Source: Lachnospiraceae bacterium
GTDB taxonomy: Bacteria; Bacillota; Clostridia; Lachnospirales; Lachnospiraceae
Direction: 5' to 3'
Length of the DNA stretch: 64,000 bases
Assembly: GCA_024697225.1 (NCBI GenBank)
Contig: JAILGA010000104.1
Location: forward strand, 1 to 64,000
Part shown: one piece after another, positions 1 to 9,003 of the stretch
Position numbering within the stretch: the stretch's first letter is position 1
How the letters are laid out: every line of letters starts with the position of its first letter
Made by a program: the position numbers and the translations under genes
The notes under the pieces: generated by a model
What the model was told of the DNA's origin: nothing
Database searches by the model: none
Seen by the model: the letters and a program-made list of their open reading frames with translations, nothing else

Positions 1-6
1 CCCGGA

Positions 7-1899
7 TCAGAACCCGTTGTTTTCCTCCTCAACAGTTCCCCAATAATCCGAAGCCTGAGCCTCCTGTCCTTCAAGTTCAAGGACCTTCCGGAACTGGGTC
101 TCATACAGTTCCTTGTAAATCCCGCCCTCTTTAAGAAGTGAATCATGATCTCCCTGCTCGGCGATCACCCCGTCCTTCACGACCAGGATGCTGTCCGCTT
201 TGAGGATCGTAGAAAGCCTGTGCGCGATGACAATGCTTGTCCTCCCCTTCATCAAAAGCTCGAGCGCATCCTGGATGGCATTTTCGGATATGGAATCCAG
301 CGCGCTTGTCGCCTCATCGAGGATGAGGATCTTCGGATCCTTGAGTATCACACGCGCGATGGAAAGCCTCTGCTTTTCCCCGCCTGAGAGTTTGAGTCCC
401 CTGTTCCCGACCATCGTGTCATAGCCGTCAGGCTGACCTGTGATAAAATCATGTATATTCGCGTTCTTACACGCTTGTATCATCTCCTCCTCAGTGGCAT
501 CATCCTTTGCGTACATAAGGTTCTCACGGATGGTACCGTTGAAAAGATAAGTATCCTGCGTAACGACACCGATATTGGATCTGAGCCAGGAAAGATCAAA
601 ATCCCTCACGTCCGTTCCGCCTATCTTCACAGAGCCCGCAGCCACATCATAAAGTCTGGGGATGAGATTTACGATGGTAGATTTTCCCGAGCCTGAGGGT
701 CCCACGATCGCATACATCTGTCCGCCAGGCACTGCAAAATTCACATCCTTAAGTATGGGGACTTCCGGGTCATAGGAAAACGCCACATGATCATAGACGA
801 TATCCCTGCAGGTGACATCGGGTTTTGCGCCGTTTTCGGGGCTTACGATGGAACTCTTCCTGTCAAAATATTCAAATATCCTGCTGAAAAGCGCAAGCGA
901 CCGCGTGAATTCGACATGGACATTTAAGAGGCTCCGCACCGGCATATTGATCCTGTTTATAAGAGCCACCATAGCCGTGATCGTACCAACAGTCAGCGCG
1001 CTGTCCATCCTGGAAATAATGAGATAACCGCCTGCAAAGTAGATAAGAAGCGGTCCCAGTTGTGTGAACATCCCGAGAATGACTACAAACCAGCTGAAGC
1101 TGCGCTGTTCCTTCAGATTGAGTGCCGCAAGCTCCGCATTGACCTTCTTGAATTTGTCGTACTCCTTCTCTTCCCTCGTAAATAGCTTGACCAGCATGGA
1201 ACCGCTGACGCTCAGCGACTCATTGATCATCTGGTTCATCTCGTCATTTTTTTCCTGGGAATCCGTGCGTATCTTCCACTGACTTTTGCCGACAGTCTTT
1301 GTGGGAAGTATGAGCAGAGGGATTATCACGATGCCCACTATGGCGAGCTGCCAGCTCATGGTGAAAAGTGCTACGAGGGTGGTCACCACCACGGCAACAT
1401 TTGAGACGATGCTGGTCAGGACACCGGTTATGACGCTGCTCACGCCGCTGATGTCCGTATTCATGCGGGTTATGATATCTCCCTGCTTTTCCGTTGTGAA
1501 AAACGAATGAGGCATGTACTGCAGATGATGATACATCTGATTCTTCATGTCAAAGATGATACGCTGGGATATCCATGAGTTGATATACGATTCGAGGACT
1601 CCTATGATCTGGGATACTGCCAGTGTTGCGAATGCCATGAGAAGAAGGCGTATCAACAGCGTCATATCCTTGTTTATCAGCGCCTCATCCACGATCTTTC
1701 CGGTTATGATGGACGGCAGAAGTCCTACCACCGCAGAAATGAGGATCGCTGCAAAGACAAGGGAAAACTGAAGCCAGTACGGCTTCAGATACGAGAGTAT
1801 CCTTTTTATCAGTGCTTTATCGACCTTCGGAAGATTTTCCTTTTCTTCGTCGGTAAGAAATCCGCGAGGTCCAAAGCCTCTCATTGACGGCTGTGCCAT
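7..1899 (-). CDS. ABC-type multidrug/lipid exporter, fused permease and ATPase
   Basis: A half-size ABC exporter that would work in the cytoplasmic membrane as a homodimer or heterodimer and drive export of drugs, lipids or peptides by ATP hydrolysis. About six membrane segments lie in residues 50-340. The ATPase follows, with Walker A GPSGSGKST near residue 403, signature LSGGEKQR near 503 and Walker B ILILDEATSALD near 520, then an H-loop IVIAHRLS. At 630 residues it is a complete MsbA/LmrA-type half-transporter. It is the last gene of a same-strand run behind rubrerythrin and the AEC carrier, with a 25-bp gap and no terminator between them. No second ABC half is visible inside the window; one could lie beyond the left edge. 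The substrate cannot be read from the sequence. Confidence 0.93.
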   Translation of the reverse strand: MAQPSMRGFGPRGFLTDEEKENLPKVDKALIKRILSYLKPYWLQFSLVFAAILISAVVGLLPSIITGKIVDEALINKDMTLLIRLLLMAFATLAVSQIIGVLESYINSWISQRIIFDMKNQMYHHLQYMPHSFFTTEKQGDIITRMNTDISGVSSVITGVLTSIVSNVAVVVTTLVALFTMSWQLAIVGIVIIPLLILPTKTVGKSQWKIRTDSQEKNDEMNQMINESLSVSGSMLVKLFTREEKEYDKFKKVNAELAALNLKEQRSFSWFVVILGMFTQLGPLLIYFAGGYLIISRMDSALTVGTITAMVALINRINMPVRSLLNVHVEFTRSLALFSRIFEYFDRKSSIVSPENGAKPDVTCRDIVYDHVAFSYDPEVPILKDVNFAVPGGQMYAIVGPSGSGKSTIVNLIPRLYDVAAGSVKIGGTDVRDFDLSWLRSNIGVVTQDTYLFNGTIRENLMYAKDDATEEEMIQACKNANIHDFITGQPDGYDTMVGNRGLKLSGGEKQRLSIARVILKDPKILILDEATSALDSISENAIQDALELLMKGRTSIVIAHRLSTILKADSILVVKDGVIAEQGDHDSLLKEGGIYKELYETQFRKVLELEGQEAQASDYWGTVEEENNGF

Positions 1900-1924
1900 G
1901 ATCTACGGTCCCCCATTATACGCG

Positions 1925-2902
1925 TCACAGGCCATGCAGGCCCTTGAAGATCACTACAACAAAAGGTATTGTGACAACAGAGACAAGTGTAGACATTATG
2001 ATACCCCTTGAGAACAGCGTATCGTCCAGTCCCAGCTGTCTCGAAACTATCATCGGCATATTGCCGGCGGGAACCGCCAACAGAAGAAGCACCGTTGACA
2101 GCATAAAGTCATCGCTTATGAAAAACGACAGGATAAACGCCGCAATAACGGGCACTGCCACCCCTCTCAATATGACAAATACCCACAGTTTAACATCCGT
2201 CACAAATTCACGTATGGAGGAACTCGCCACTGATACGCCCAGAACCAGCATGGACAGGAAAGTCGTGCAGCGGCCCGCATACAGAAGCGGATCCGAGATA
2301 ACAGACCACACCGGCGGTTTGAAGAGATAAACACATACGGTCAGCACGGCGCTTATGGTTCCGGCATTAATCATTCCGAGGAGCGCATTTGCAGGGGCGG
2401 TTTTGCTCTGCTTTTTGTCTTGTCCGCCGCCCTCTCCCGCCGGAGCCGAACGCTTTATCAGCGCCATGCCGACGGAATAGAACAGTATGCAGTAGATCAG
2501 ATTGTTTATCGAGACATAGACCATCGCCCTTGTACCGAGCGTTGCAAGAGCGAGCGGAATGCCTATGAATCCGACATTTGCAAAAACCGTCATCAGCATG
2601 ATGGCAGTCCGCCCGTAGCTGTCCTTTCTGAGGATGCAGCCGATGATCCAGCCAAAGATACCCGCCAGAAGATAAGCTGCGATCGAGATCGCAAAGACCT
2701 GTGCGATCTCACCCGGCGGTATCTTCGCATCCTCCTCGATCGCCGAGGAGAGAAGTATCGCCGGGTTTGTCACATTTATGATTATCCAGGATATCTGCTT
2801 TACCGTTTTGTCGGCGAGAAATCCTTTTTTATACAGAAACGCGCCAAGAGCGATGAGTATGAGTATAACGAGCATCTGCTCTATGACCAGGGTTGTATCC
2901 AT
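1925..2902 (-). CDS. AEC family (auxin efflux carrier-like) transporter
   Basis: An integral membrane carrier of the AEC family, whose bacterial members move organic acids such as malate, or other small metabolites. The 325 residues contain about ten hydrophobic segments. A conserved helix pair reads ANVGFIGIPLALATLG, and the C-terminal half repeats the pattern around LLAVPAGNMPMIVSRQLG, as expected for the two five-helix repeats of this fold. A hydrophilic loop rich in K, Q and G near residues 155-170 separates the halves. The start lies 2 bp after the rubrerythrin stop, so the genes are almost certainly co-transcribed. Substrate unknown. Confidence 0.88.
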   Translation of the reverse strand: MDTTLVIEQMLVILILIALGAFLYKKGFLADKTVKQISWIIINVTNPAILLSSAIEEDAKIPPGEIAQVFAISIAAYLLAGIFGWIIGCILRKDSYGRTAIMLMTVFANVGFIGIPLALATLGTRAMVYVSINNLIYCILFYSVGMALIKRSAPAGEGGGQDKKQSKTAPANALLGMINAGTISAVLTVCVYLFKPPVWSVISDPLLYAGRCTTFLSMLVLGVSVASSSIREFVTDVKLWVFVILRGVAVPVIAAFILSFFISDDFMLSTVLLLLAVPAGNMPMIVSRQLGLDDTLFSRGIIMSTLVSVVTIPFVVVIFKGLHGL

Positions 2903-2904
2903 TT

Positions 2905-3444
2905 TCAGTAGTTCTCTTCATGAACCTCAAAATATGCCTGGGGATGATTGCAGACCGGGCAGACCTCGGGTGCCTCTGTACCCACAACAATGTGACCGCA
3001 GTTGCGGCACTCCCACACCTTTACCTCGCTCTTTTTGAACACTTCCTGTGCTTCCACATTCTTAAGAAGTGCCCTGTAGCGCTCCTCATGCTGCTTTTCG
3101 ATCGCGCCCACGCCGCGGAACTTCTCGGCGAGTTCGGGAAAGCCCTCTTCCTCGGCTGTCTTTGCAAAACCCTCATACATATCGGTCCACTCGAAGTTCT
3201 CGCCGTCAGCAGCCGCGGCGAGATTCTGCGCGGTGTCGCCTATGCCTTCAAGCTCCTTGAACCAGAGCTTTGCATGCTCCTTTTCATTGTCCGCTGTCTT
3301 CAAAAAGATGGCTGCGATCTGCTCATAACCCTCTTTTTTTGCCTTTGATGCAAAATATGTATACTTGTTCCTTGCCTGCGACTCTCCCGCAAAAGCCTCC
3401 AGGAGATTTTTTTCGGTCTGTGTTCCGGTGTACTTATTTGCCAT
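2905..3444 (-). CDS. rbr: rubrerythrin
   Basis: A cytoplasmic non-heme diiron peroxidase that reduces hydrogen peroxide with electrons from rubredoxin or NAD(P)H-linked partners, typical of anaerobes. The N-terminal four-helix bundle has the two diiron motifs: [14 protein letters not shown] with [12 protein letters not shown], and later [12 protein letters not shown]. The C-terminal rubredoxin-like domain carries two CxxC pairs, CRNCGH and CPVCNHP, for a mononuclear FeS4 site. At 179 residues it matches the family length. It has an AGAGGAGG ribosome site and its own sigma-A type promoter, and it heads a run continuing into the AEC carrier and ABC exporter. No PerR-like box was recognised in the promoter. 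Confidence 0.96.
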   Translation of the reverse strand: MANKYTGTQTEKNLLEAFAGESQARNKYTYFASKAKKEGYEQIAAIFLKTADNEKEHAKLWFKELEGIGDTAQNLAAAADGENFEWTDMYEGFAKTAEEEGFPELAEKFRGVGAIEKQHEERYRALLKNVEAQEVFKKSEVKVWECRNCGHIVVGTEAPEVCPVCNHPQAYFEVHEENY

Positions 3445-3501
3445 GATCGTGATCCTCCTCTCAATGAAAACCTGTTAAGTTCCTGTCTGTTAATGTCAAA
3501 T

Positions 3502-3530
3502 ATTTTACAGTCTGTGACGGATACCGTCAA
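3502..3530 (-). promoter_or_regulatory. sigma-A type promoter of rubrerythrin
   Basis: On the minus strand TTGACG (plus 3525-3530) and TAAAAT (plus 3502-3507) are separated by exactly 17 bp, about 60 bp upstream of the rubrerythrin start. A short GACGG/CCGTC inverted repeat overlaps the -35 region. Prediction from consensus and spacing only. Confidence 0.6.
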
Positions 3531-3558
3531 TAAACAAAGGTTCGGGACTGATAATCCC

Positions 3559-4491
3559 CTACTGTTCTTCAAAAAACTCCAGCATCCTGTCGTTGGATAT
3601 CCTGCTTTCAAGCCACTCCCAGTGGGAGATATTAAAGACATGCTGCAGATGTACAGCGTCCTCTTTCTTCCAGATCAGGGTTTCGTATTGCTGTCCGGTG
3701 CGCTCCATCGTTTCGATGAGACTTTTTGACTGCTCATAGAGCGATTCGGTCTCGGAGCCTATGAGAAGTATGGGCGGCAGCGAAACTTTCTCCATCGTCT
3801 CCGAGGCACTCATATGGCCGTTCCAGGGGGCTTTCTCGCCCATATCGCCAAGCATCAGTTCCCGATATGCTTTTGCGGATTCATCTCCCTTCTCAGTTCC
3901 CTCCGCGTCAAGTATGTACAGTCTGTCCATTTCCGCGCAGGGACAGCACACACAAAGCGCCGTCAGCGGGAACCCGAAGGGTCTGACATCATATGCCTTC
4001 TGCAGCTCGGTATCCTTCTGGATACAGGCCACGAGATTAGTAAGATGTCCTCCCGCGGAGTCACCGGTGAGGAGCACCCGGTCAAGGTCAAAGCCGCGCT
4101 CCGGGCCGAACTGCTCAAGCCAGTGCATGCTGTCATATATATCGGCAACAAGTCCCCTGAGATCTGTCTCCTGCAGCAGTCTGTAATTCATGCCCATCAC
4201 GGCATAGCCCCTTGACGCCAGATAGCCGAGATATCTCTCCGAATCATCCACCGTGCCGTACAGCCAGCCGCCTCCGTGTATGTCGATTATGGTCGGAAGC
4301 TTGTCATCTCCCGCTTCCCAGGTATCGGGGTAATAGAGATTGAGCACGTGCATAGGATCATAATCGCCGGTATAAGGTATATGCGCCTCCTTCTTCCAGC
4401 CGGTGCTGTCGACACCGTATTTCCAGCCGGCGTCATTGTTCTTCTTTATGTTGTCCCAGAATGTAAAGAGCTCCTGCTTCCACTTATCCAT
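3559..4491 (-). CDS. alpha/beta hydrolase (esterase/acetyl-hydrolase type)
   Basis: A cytoplasmic serine hydrolase of the hormone-sensitive-lipase/acetyl-esterase type. The oxyanion-hole motif IDIHGGGWLYGT is near residue 72 and the nucleophile elbow is TGDSAGGH near residue 147. A late DAVHLQHVF segment probably carries the catalytic histidine, with an acidic residue in the PPILLIGSETE strand region. The start was placed at the ATG opening MDKWKQELF because GAGGTG lies 8 bases upstream; the longer track ORF uses a GTG without a site. No signal peptide. Probable role is deacylation of small esters such as acetylated sugars. It lies between the cstA terminator and the rubrerythrin promoter, so it may be monocistronic. 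Confidence 0.85.
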   Translation of the reverse strand: MDKWKQELFTFWDNIKKNNDAGWKYGVDSTGWKKEAHIPYTGDYDPMHVLNLYYPDTWEAGDDKLPTIIDIHGGGWLYGTVDDSERYLGYLASRGYAVMGMNYRLLQETDLRGLVADIYDSMHWLEQFGPERGFDLDRVLLTGDSAGGHLTNLVACIQKDTELQKAYDVRPFGFPLTALCVCCPCAEMDRLYILDAEGTEKGDESAKAYRELMLGDMGEKAPWNGHMSASETMEKVSLPPILLIGSETESLYEQSKSLIETMERTGQQYETLIWKKEDAVHLQHVFNISHWEWLESRISNDRMLEFFEEQ

Positions 4492-4507
4492 GGTCGAACA
4501 CCTCACT

Positions 4508-4545
4508 TTCCAAAAGGGGAACCGTTTCCGGTTCCCCTTTTCTTA
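4508..4545 (-). terminator. hairpin after cstA
   Basis: An inverted repeat AAAAGGGGAACC / GGTTCCCCTTTT with a 6-base loop lies between the cstA stop and the next gene. It is followed by only a short T tract on each strand, so it may act in both directions or weakly. Confidence 0.6.
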
Positions 4546-4566
4546 ACGCATAGATTGTCTGTATTA

Positions 4567-6294
4567 TCAGGCTGTCTTGCCGTTCTTCTGTGCCAGAAGA
4601 GTCTTGGCCGCTATGGAGGCAAGTACCACCGACAGCACGACCAGAAGTACAGCGATGGCTGCCTGGATGAGTGCCCAGAAGTCTGCGGCGCCCGAAGTGA
4701 AGGCCTTCATCTTTGCGATGATGGTCTGGATCAGCGAGCAGATCGTGACCACGAGCATGAAGCACATCGGAATATAGAACATCTTGTTGTTCTTTCCGAC
4801 AGCGCCCAGCCATGTGCAGACTGCAAGCAGACCGATGGCGGCGAGCAGCTGGTTCGCAGCGCCGAACAGCGGCCAGATCTTGGTGTAGCCTGTCATACCG
4901 AGAGCGATGCCAAGGACAACCGTGATGGCAGTGGCAACATAGGGATTTCCGAGGATCCTCTTGTAGCCGGTAGCGTCCGTGTACTTCTGGCCGTCATCGA
5001 GGAAGAACTCCTGGAACATATATCTCGCAAGACGGGTTGCGGTATCGAGCGATGTCAGGCAGAATACCGAAACCGCAAGGATCAGCATCTGATACATGGT
5101 ACTCTGGAGACCCGGTGCAAAGCTTCCGATCATCGCGGAGAGACCGCCGGCGAAAACCTGTGTGGGGCTTGCATATTCTCCGTTTGCCGCAGCTGTCCAC
5201 ACGAAACCGATGGCGCACAGGGAAATGACAGCAACCAGACACTCGATGAGCATCGAGCCGTATCCGACAGGCTGCGCATGCTTCTCATTGTCGAGCTGCT
5301 TGGAAGATGTTCCGGATGAAACCAGTGAATGGAAACCGGATATGGCACCGCAGGCGATGGTGACGAACAGAGCCGGGAATGCGGTACCGGTCGTGAATAC
5401 GCCCACGCCCTTAAGAGCGGCGTCGCCAAAAGCGGGGATCGCGAAGCTTCCGTTGCCGGAGAAGCCTGATCCGATAACAGCAAAGACACCGGCCGCGATC
5501 ATGAAATAGAGCAGGAATGAGCTCAGGTAATCACGGGGCTGGAGCAGGATCCACACGGGAGTGACGGATGCCACCAGAATATAGGCACCCACAACCCACA
5601 TCCAGGTGTTGTAGGAAAGAGAAATGGGATGGAAATTCAGGCCGATGACAACGATAAGAATGATGCCCACGCATCCGATCACAGACGAGATACCGATCGG
5701 TGCATTTTTGCGGTATACGAAAAATCCGAAGGCTATAGCGAGCAGGATGAACAGGATCGATATCATCGCTGTCGACTCGTTGGCCGCGAGAGCCGCGCCC
5801 TCGATAGCGGCGCCGGCCGCATTGGTGTTGCCGAAAGTGCTTGCAACGATGGATGCAAAGGCAGCCACGACCAGGAGCAGTGTCAGATAACCAAAGGTCA
5901 GGAACAGTTTCTTTGCCATTCTTCCCATGGAGTCATCGATGATCTCACCGATGGACTGGCCTCTGTGGCGAAGTGAAGCGAATAGAGCACCGAAATCATG
6001 TACGCCTCCGAAGAAGATACCGCCGATGAGGACCCAGAGAAGTACCGGAACCCAGCCGAAAACCGCCGCCTGAATGGGGCCGTTTATAGGGCCTGCACCT
6101 GCTATCGATGAGAAATGGTGACCCAGGACAACGGGCGTCTTTGCCGGGACGTAATCCACGCCATCCTCGAGTTCGTGTGCGGGCGTCTTTCTGCTCGGAT
6201 CGATCCCCCACTGTTTTGCAAGCCATCCGCCGTAGAAAATATATCCCACGACCAGGACAACTGCGCTGATGATCAGTAACAATGCTGCATTCAT
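4567..6294 (-). CDS. cstA: carbon starvation protein A, peptide/pyruvate transporter
   Basis: A CstA-family membrane transporter, known in other bacteria for peptide uptake under carbon starvation and for pyruvate import. The 575 residues hold about 15-16 hydrophobic segments. Recognisable family blocks include YVPAKTPVVLGHHFSSIAGA near residue 50, VLIGGIFFGGVHDFGALFAS near 90, GAISGFHSLVSSGTSSKQ near 315 and LTSLDTATRLARYMFQE near 420. The C terminus is shorter than the roughly 700-residue E. coli CstA, as is common in Firmicutes. It has an AGGAGG site and starts 16 bp after the small gene at 6311-6850, so the two probably form an operon. A hairpin follows the stop codon. Confidence 0.94.
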   Translation of the reverse strand: MNAALLLIISAVVLVVGYIFYGGWLAKQWGIDPSRKTPAHELEDGVDYVPAKTPVVLGHHFSSIAGAGPINGPIQAAVFGWVPVLLWVLIGGIFFGGVHDFGALFASLRHRGQSIGEIIDDSMGRMAKKLFLTFGYLTLLLVVAAFASIVASTFGNTNAAGAAIEGAALAANESTAMISILFILLAIAFGFFVYRKNAPIGISSVIGCVGIILIVVIGLNFHPISLSYNTWMWVVGAYILVASVTPVWILLQPRDYLSSFLLYFMIAAGVFAVIGSGFSGNGSFAIPAFGDAALKGVGVFTTGTAFPALFVTIACGAISGFHSLVSSGTSSKQLDNEKHAQPVGYGSMLIECLVAVISLCAIGFVWTAAANGEYASPTQVFAGGLSAMIGSFAPGLQSTMYQMLILAVSVFCLTSLDTATRLARYMFQEFFLDDGQKYTDATGYKRILGNPYVATAITVVLGIALGMTGYTKIWPLFGAANQLLAAIGLLAVCTWLGAVGKNNKMFYIPMCFMLVVTICSLIQTIIAKMKAFTSGAADFWALIQAAIAVLLVVLSVVLASIAAKTLLAQKNGKTA

Positions 6295-6310
6295 GTTGCT
6301 TTTTCCTCCT

Positions 6311-6850
6311 TTACCCTTTTTTGAATATATCGGTCAAAAGCGTTTTCAGCTCTTTACCCGCGTAATTGGTAAGGACGCTTTCGCTGTCAAGGAAAGCGCA
6401 GGCGATTCGGGCCTGAGAGTGTCCCCTGAAGCCGAGAAGATATCCCTTATCATAACTGAACTTCTTCACGGCTTTTTTCACCTCATCCTCAGGCGTCTTC
6501 TTACAAATGATCACAAAGGTGAGGTAAGAACTCATGTGATCCTTTTCCGGATACTTCTCGCCCCTTCGCACGAGTTCCGGCTCCACATGCCCATCGATCA
6601 TGGTCCTGATCCCGGCGAGATGATCCGCCGTCAGACTTTCAGCCGTATCAAAGAAGACATGCTCGTAGGCCCGAATCGCCCACAGCTTTGCCTCCTTCTT
6701 CAGCACATATTTCTCACCCAGCGAAAAAAAACTGGCATAGGCCGGATATGTTCTGTCTCCGATCCTGTAATCCGAAGTGATATCGAAGTTGGCCTTATAT
6801 CTCTTAAGCAGTTCGCCAAGGTAATCTTCCGGCGTGAAGTCTGATGCCAT
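6311..6850 (-). CDS. conserved hypothetical protein upstream of cstA
   Basis: A soluble, charged protein of about 179 residues with no signal peptide, membrane segment or motif I can name. Mid-protein it reads SFFSLGEKYVLKKEAKLW and AYEHVFFDTAESL; the C terminus has FLDSESVLTNYAGKELK. The start was set at MASDFTPEDY because GGGAGAAGGAAC lies just upstream; the longer track ORF has no ribosome site. It is 16 bp upstream of cstA on the same strand, so a regulatory or accessory role for CstA is a reasonable inference but unproven. Two copies of a 16-bp sequence (6868-6883 and 6926-6941) lie just upstream. Confidence 0.75.
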   Translation of the reverse strand: MASDFTPEDYLGELLKRYKANFDITSDYRIGDRTYPAYASFFSLGEKYVLKKEAKLWAIRAYEHVFFDTAESLTADHLAGIRTMIDGHVEPELVRRGEKYPEKDHMSSYLTFVIICKKTPEDEVKKAVKKFSYDKGYLLGFRGHSQARIACAFLDSESVLTNYAGKELKTLLTDIFKKG

Positions 6851-6867
6851 CTGTTCCTTCTCCCTAC

Positions 6868-6941
6868 TTTTCCGATGCCATCTCCGATCTGATTTCATGC
6901 CTTAACAATATATTCCGTCCTGCCGTTTTCCGATGCCATCT
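6868..6941. repeat. two 16-bp direct repeats upstream of the cstA-partner gene
   Basis: TTTTCCGATGCCATCT occurs identically at 6868-6883 and 6926-6941. A related GATGCCATCTGT at 6843-6854 covers the start codon of the downstream gene. The surrounding 6851-7064 stretch shows no ORF or RNA gene. Confidence 0.6.
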
Positions 6942-7061
6942 GTACATATTATAAAAGATTAACGCATAAACTCTACTGTACCACTATGAAATTTCTTTTC
7001 AAGATAACAAATATAACCTCTTTTGAGGATAAAATCGCAACGAAAGTCTCCCGTTAATGTG

Positions 7062-7105
7062 ATCAAAAAAAAGCACCGGATCCCCTGAGAGATCCGGTGC
7101 CTCTT
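7062..7105 (-). terminator. rho-independent terminator of the sigma/anti-sigma/DUF4097 operon
   Basis: On the minus strand a stem GCACCGGATC ... GATCCGGTGC closes a short loop and is followed by eight T residues. It sits directly after the DUF4097 lipoprotein stop codon. Confidence 0.9.
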
Positions 7106-7118
7106 CAACTTCAGAAGT

Positions 7119-8051
7119 TTACAGCACATTCAGGTCTATATCGCCCGAAGTTGATTCAATATTCAATTTGTTCGCTCCGCTGCCGCAGATATAGCTGCTG
7201 CCGTTCTTTGAAAGCGGCAGATCATACGAGAAATCTCCGCTTGTAGTGTCGATATTGGCGGTGAGATCGGCATTCTCCGGAACCGTTATTTCAATATCAC
7301 CCGAGGTTACGTGTATATCGGTGCTTCCCGGTGTTTTTGCAAATCTGAAGTTCCCATTTCCGCTCGTAGCCTCGCTTTTGATAGTCTTCACGTCATCCGC
7401 CTTCACACTGACAACTCCCGAGGTCACTTCGATATTCATATCGGAAACGGTTTTCGCATCGACTTTAATGTCGCCCGAGGTCGTCTTTATCCTTATACTC
7501 TCGCTTTTGCCCTTCTGAGCAAGCGTGATGTCGCCGGAGGTTGCCTCGACGGATATATCGCCCGCCTCACAGTCGGCTGTAATGTTGCCGGAGGTCACAT
7601 CTATACCAAGACTTCCTGTCTTTATCCCCTCGCAGGATATATCCGCGGATGTACCAGCCATTTTGACCGTATTCATATAAACGCTCTTCGGGACCTCGAT
7701 CACAAGGCTCTTCTCAATCCCGTCAAATGAAAGCTTTTTTCCGGATGCGCAGAACCTCACACGGAGCGTCGTGCCGTCAACCCAGGTGTGGACCTTTCTT
7801 CTGTCATCGAGTTCGACATTACTGGTCTCTTTTACGGAAGCAGTATTTGTATCTGATGACACGAGTCTGACGTTACCCGAAAGATAGTCCACATCTAAAT
7901 CCTCTATCCTGTCCGTTATCTCACAGTCACCGGGCGCGTATTCTTCCGCGTCACGGTAAACATATTTTGTATAGCTCATCGCGCATCCGCCGAGCATCCC
8001 CGTTATCGCAGCAAAAGAAACTGCGAGAAGAAATCCCTTAAGCCTGTTCAT
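7119..8051 (-). CDS. DUF4097-family lipoprotein with TSGD repeats
   Basis: A probable surface lipoprotein. The N terminus is a signal peptide ending in the lipobox LGGC at residues 20-23. Residues 60-310 form a repetitive beta-strand domain in which a TSG(D/N)-type turn recurs about every 20-25 residues, for example TSGDITL, TTSGDIKV, VTSGDIEI and STSGDIDL. This is the DUF4097/adhesin-like beta-solenoid pattern. The gene overlaps the anti-sigma gene by 14 bp, so the two are translationally coupled. DUF4097 proteins next to ECF sigma/anti-sigma pairs are common in Firmicutes and are thought to act in envelope stress; the exact function is unknown. A strong terminator follows. Confidence 0.9.
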   Translation of the reverse strand: MNRLKGFLLAVSFAAITGMLGGCAMSYTKYVYRDAEEYAPGDCEITDRIEDLDVDYLSGNVRLVSSDTNTASVKETSNVELDDRRKVHTWVDGTTLRVRFCASGKKLSFDGIEKSLVIEVPKSVYMNTVKMAGTSADISCEGIKTGSLGIDVTSGNITADCEAGDISVEATSGDITLAQKGKSESIRIKTTSGDIKVDAKTVSDMNIEVTSGVVSVKADDVKTIKSEATSGNGNFRFAKTPGSTDIHVTSGDIEITVPENADLTANIDTTSGDFSYDLPLSKNGSSYICGSGANKLNIESTSGDIDLNVL

Positions 8052-9003
8052 CTGTCTGTCCTCCCTTTTTCTTCATTCTTAAAAAGCCTGCTGCAGCTAA
8101 GACCGCCGCGACACCGAAACCTATATACATAACGCCTGGCAACTCTATCTGATACGATACGACGGGCTGATCCGTATTCCTTAACATGAGCCACATGATC
8201 ACTTCGTTCCCCAGGAAGTTAAAAGCCGATATCGCCACAATACAGATGGCTGCTTTGATCAACCCGTTCACCGGAAGATATCTGATGACCAGGAAGATCA
8301 GCCATGCCATGATGAGTAACGGAAGGCTTATTGAAAAAGCCATCCCGAAGAAACCATGCTCCTGCACATACAGACCTATGCAGATCATCATCAGGATAAA
8401 TGTGATGGTATAAGCTGTCATAACTGTTATACCCTTGCGGTTGCCCAGGTGATCCCTTACCGGTCTCCTGCAGGCTATGAAGGGCGCAAAGCACACTGTA
8501 AGTCCGAAAAGTGTCGCGGGCGCCGCCGCCAGAAACCACGTTCCACCGCTGTAAATGCATATGACCGCCAGAAGCAGGATGACGCTTGCCGTAAAGGAGC
8601 ACATTGTAAGGAACATCCGGTTTTTTTCAGCGATCAAAGGAACCACAAAGAGTGAAGTCGGTATGAGCATCGCTGCAAACACTATGAAAAACCAGCTGAG
8701 CCTCTGGCTGCTTGCCAGGTTTACTATCAGGCAGATCAGTATGGGGAGAGCAAATATTCCCGCGATGATGCTGCCTATCATGGCGCTCTTTCTCTTAAAG
8801 TATTTCGACTGCGATCCGATGACGTCTTCCTTTTCCTTTACGATCATTTCGTCGATCGCCGTATCCTTCAGTGCATTATAAACTTCTGTGCACTTGGGGC
8901 ATTCCGCCAGGTGTTCGTCAACGGCCTTTCTGCTCTCCTCGCTGCAGGCGCCGTCCTTATACAAAGGCAGAAGATCCTCTATAACGCTGCATTCGTATTT
9001 CAT
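8038..9003 (-). CDS. membrane anti-sigma factor with N-terminal zinc-binding motif
   Basis: A membrane-bound regulator that would hold the adjacent ECF sigma factor at the membrane. The N-terminal cytoplasmic region has a zinc anti-sigma motif: an early Cys, then HLAECPKC (Hx3Cx2C) near residue 30. Residues 80-315 contain about seven hydrophobic segments, more than the single helix of classic anti-sigma factors, so the membrane part may be the sensor. It overlaps the sigma gene by 4 bp (ATGA type) and the DUF4097 gene by 14 bp. The inducing signal is unknown. Confidence 0.9.
   Translation of the reverse strand: MKYECSVIEDLLPLYKDGACSEESRKAVDEHLAECPKCTEVYNALKDTAIDEMIVKEKEDVIGSQSKYFKRKSAMIGSIIAGIFALPILICLIVNLASSQRLSWFFIVFAAMLIPTSLFVVPLIAEKNRMFLTMCSFTASVILLLAVICIYSGGTWFLAAAPATLFGLTVCFAPFIACRRPVRDHLGNRKGITVMTAYTITFILMMICIGLYVQEHGFFGMAFSISLPLLIMAWLIFLVIRYLPVNGLIKAAICIVAISAFNFLGNEVIMWLMLRNTDQPVVSYQIELPGVMYIGFGVAAVLAAAGFLRMKKKGGQTDEQA

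Noticed and set aside
3445-3558. Possible PerR operator in the rubrerythrin promoter
   Set aside because: No sequence close to TTATAATnATTATAA was found; only a sigma-A promoter and a short inverted repeat are visible.
4276-5319. 347-aa plus-strand ORF antisense to cstA and the hydrolase gene
   Set aside because: No ribosome site, no family features, and it spans two well-supported genes and a terminator on the other strand; it is a shadow of their codon use.
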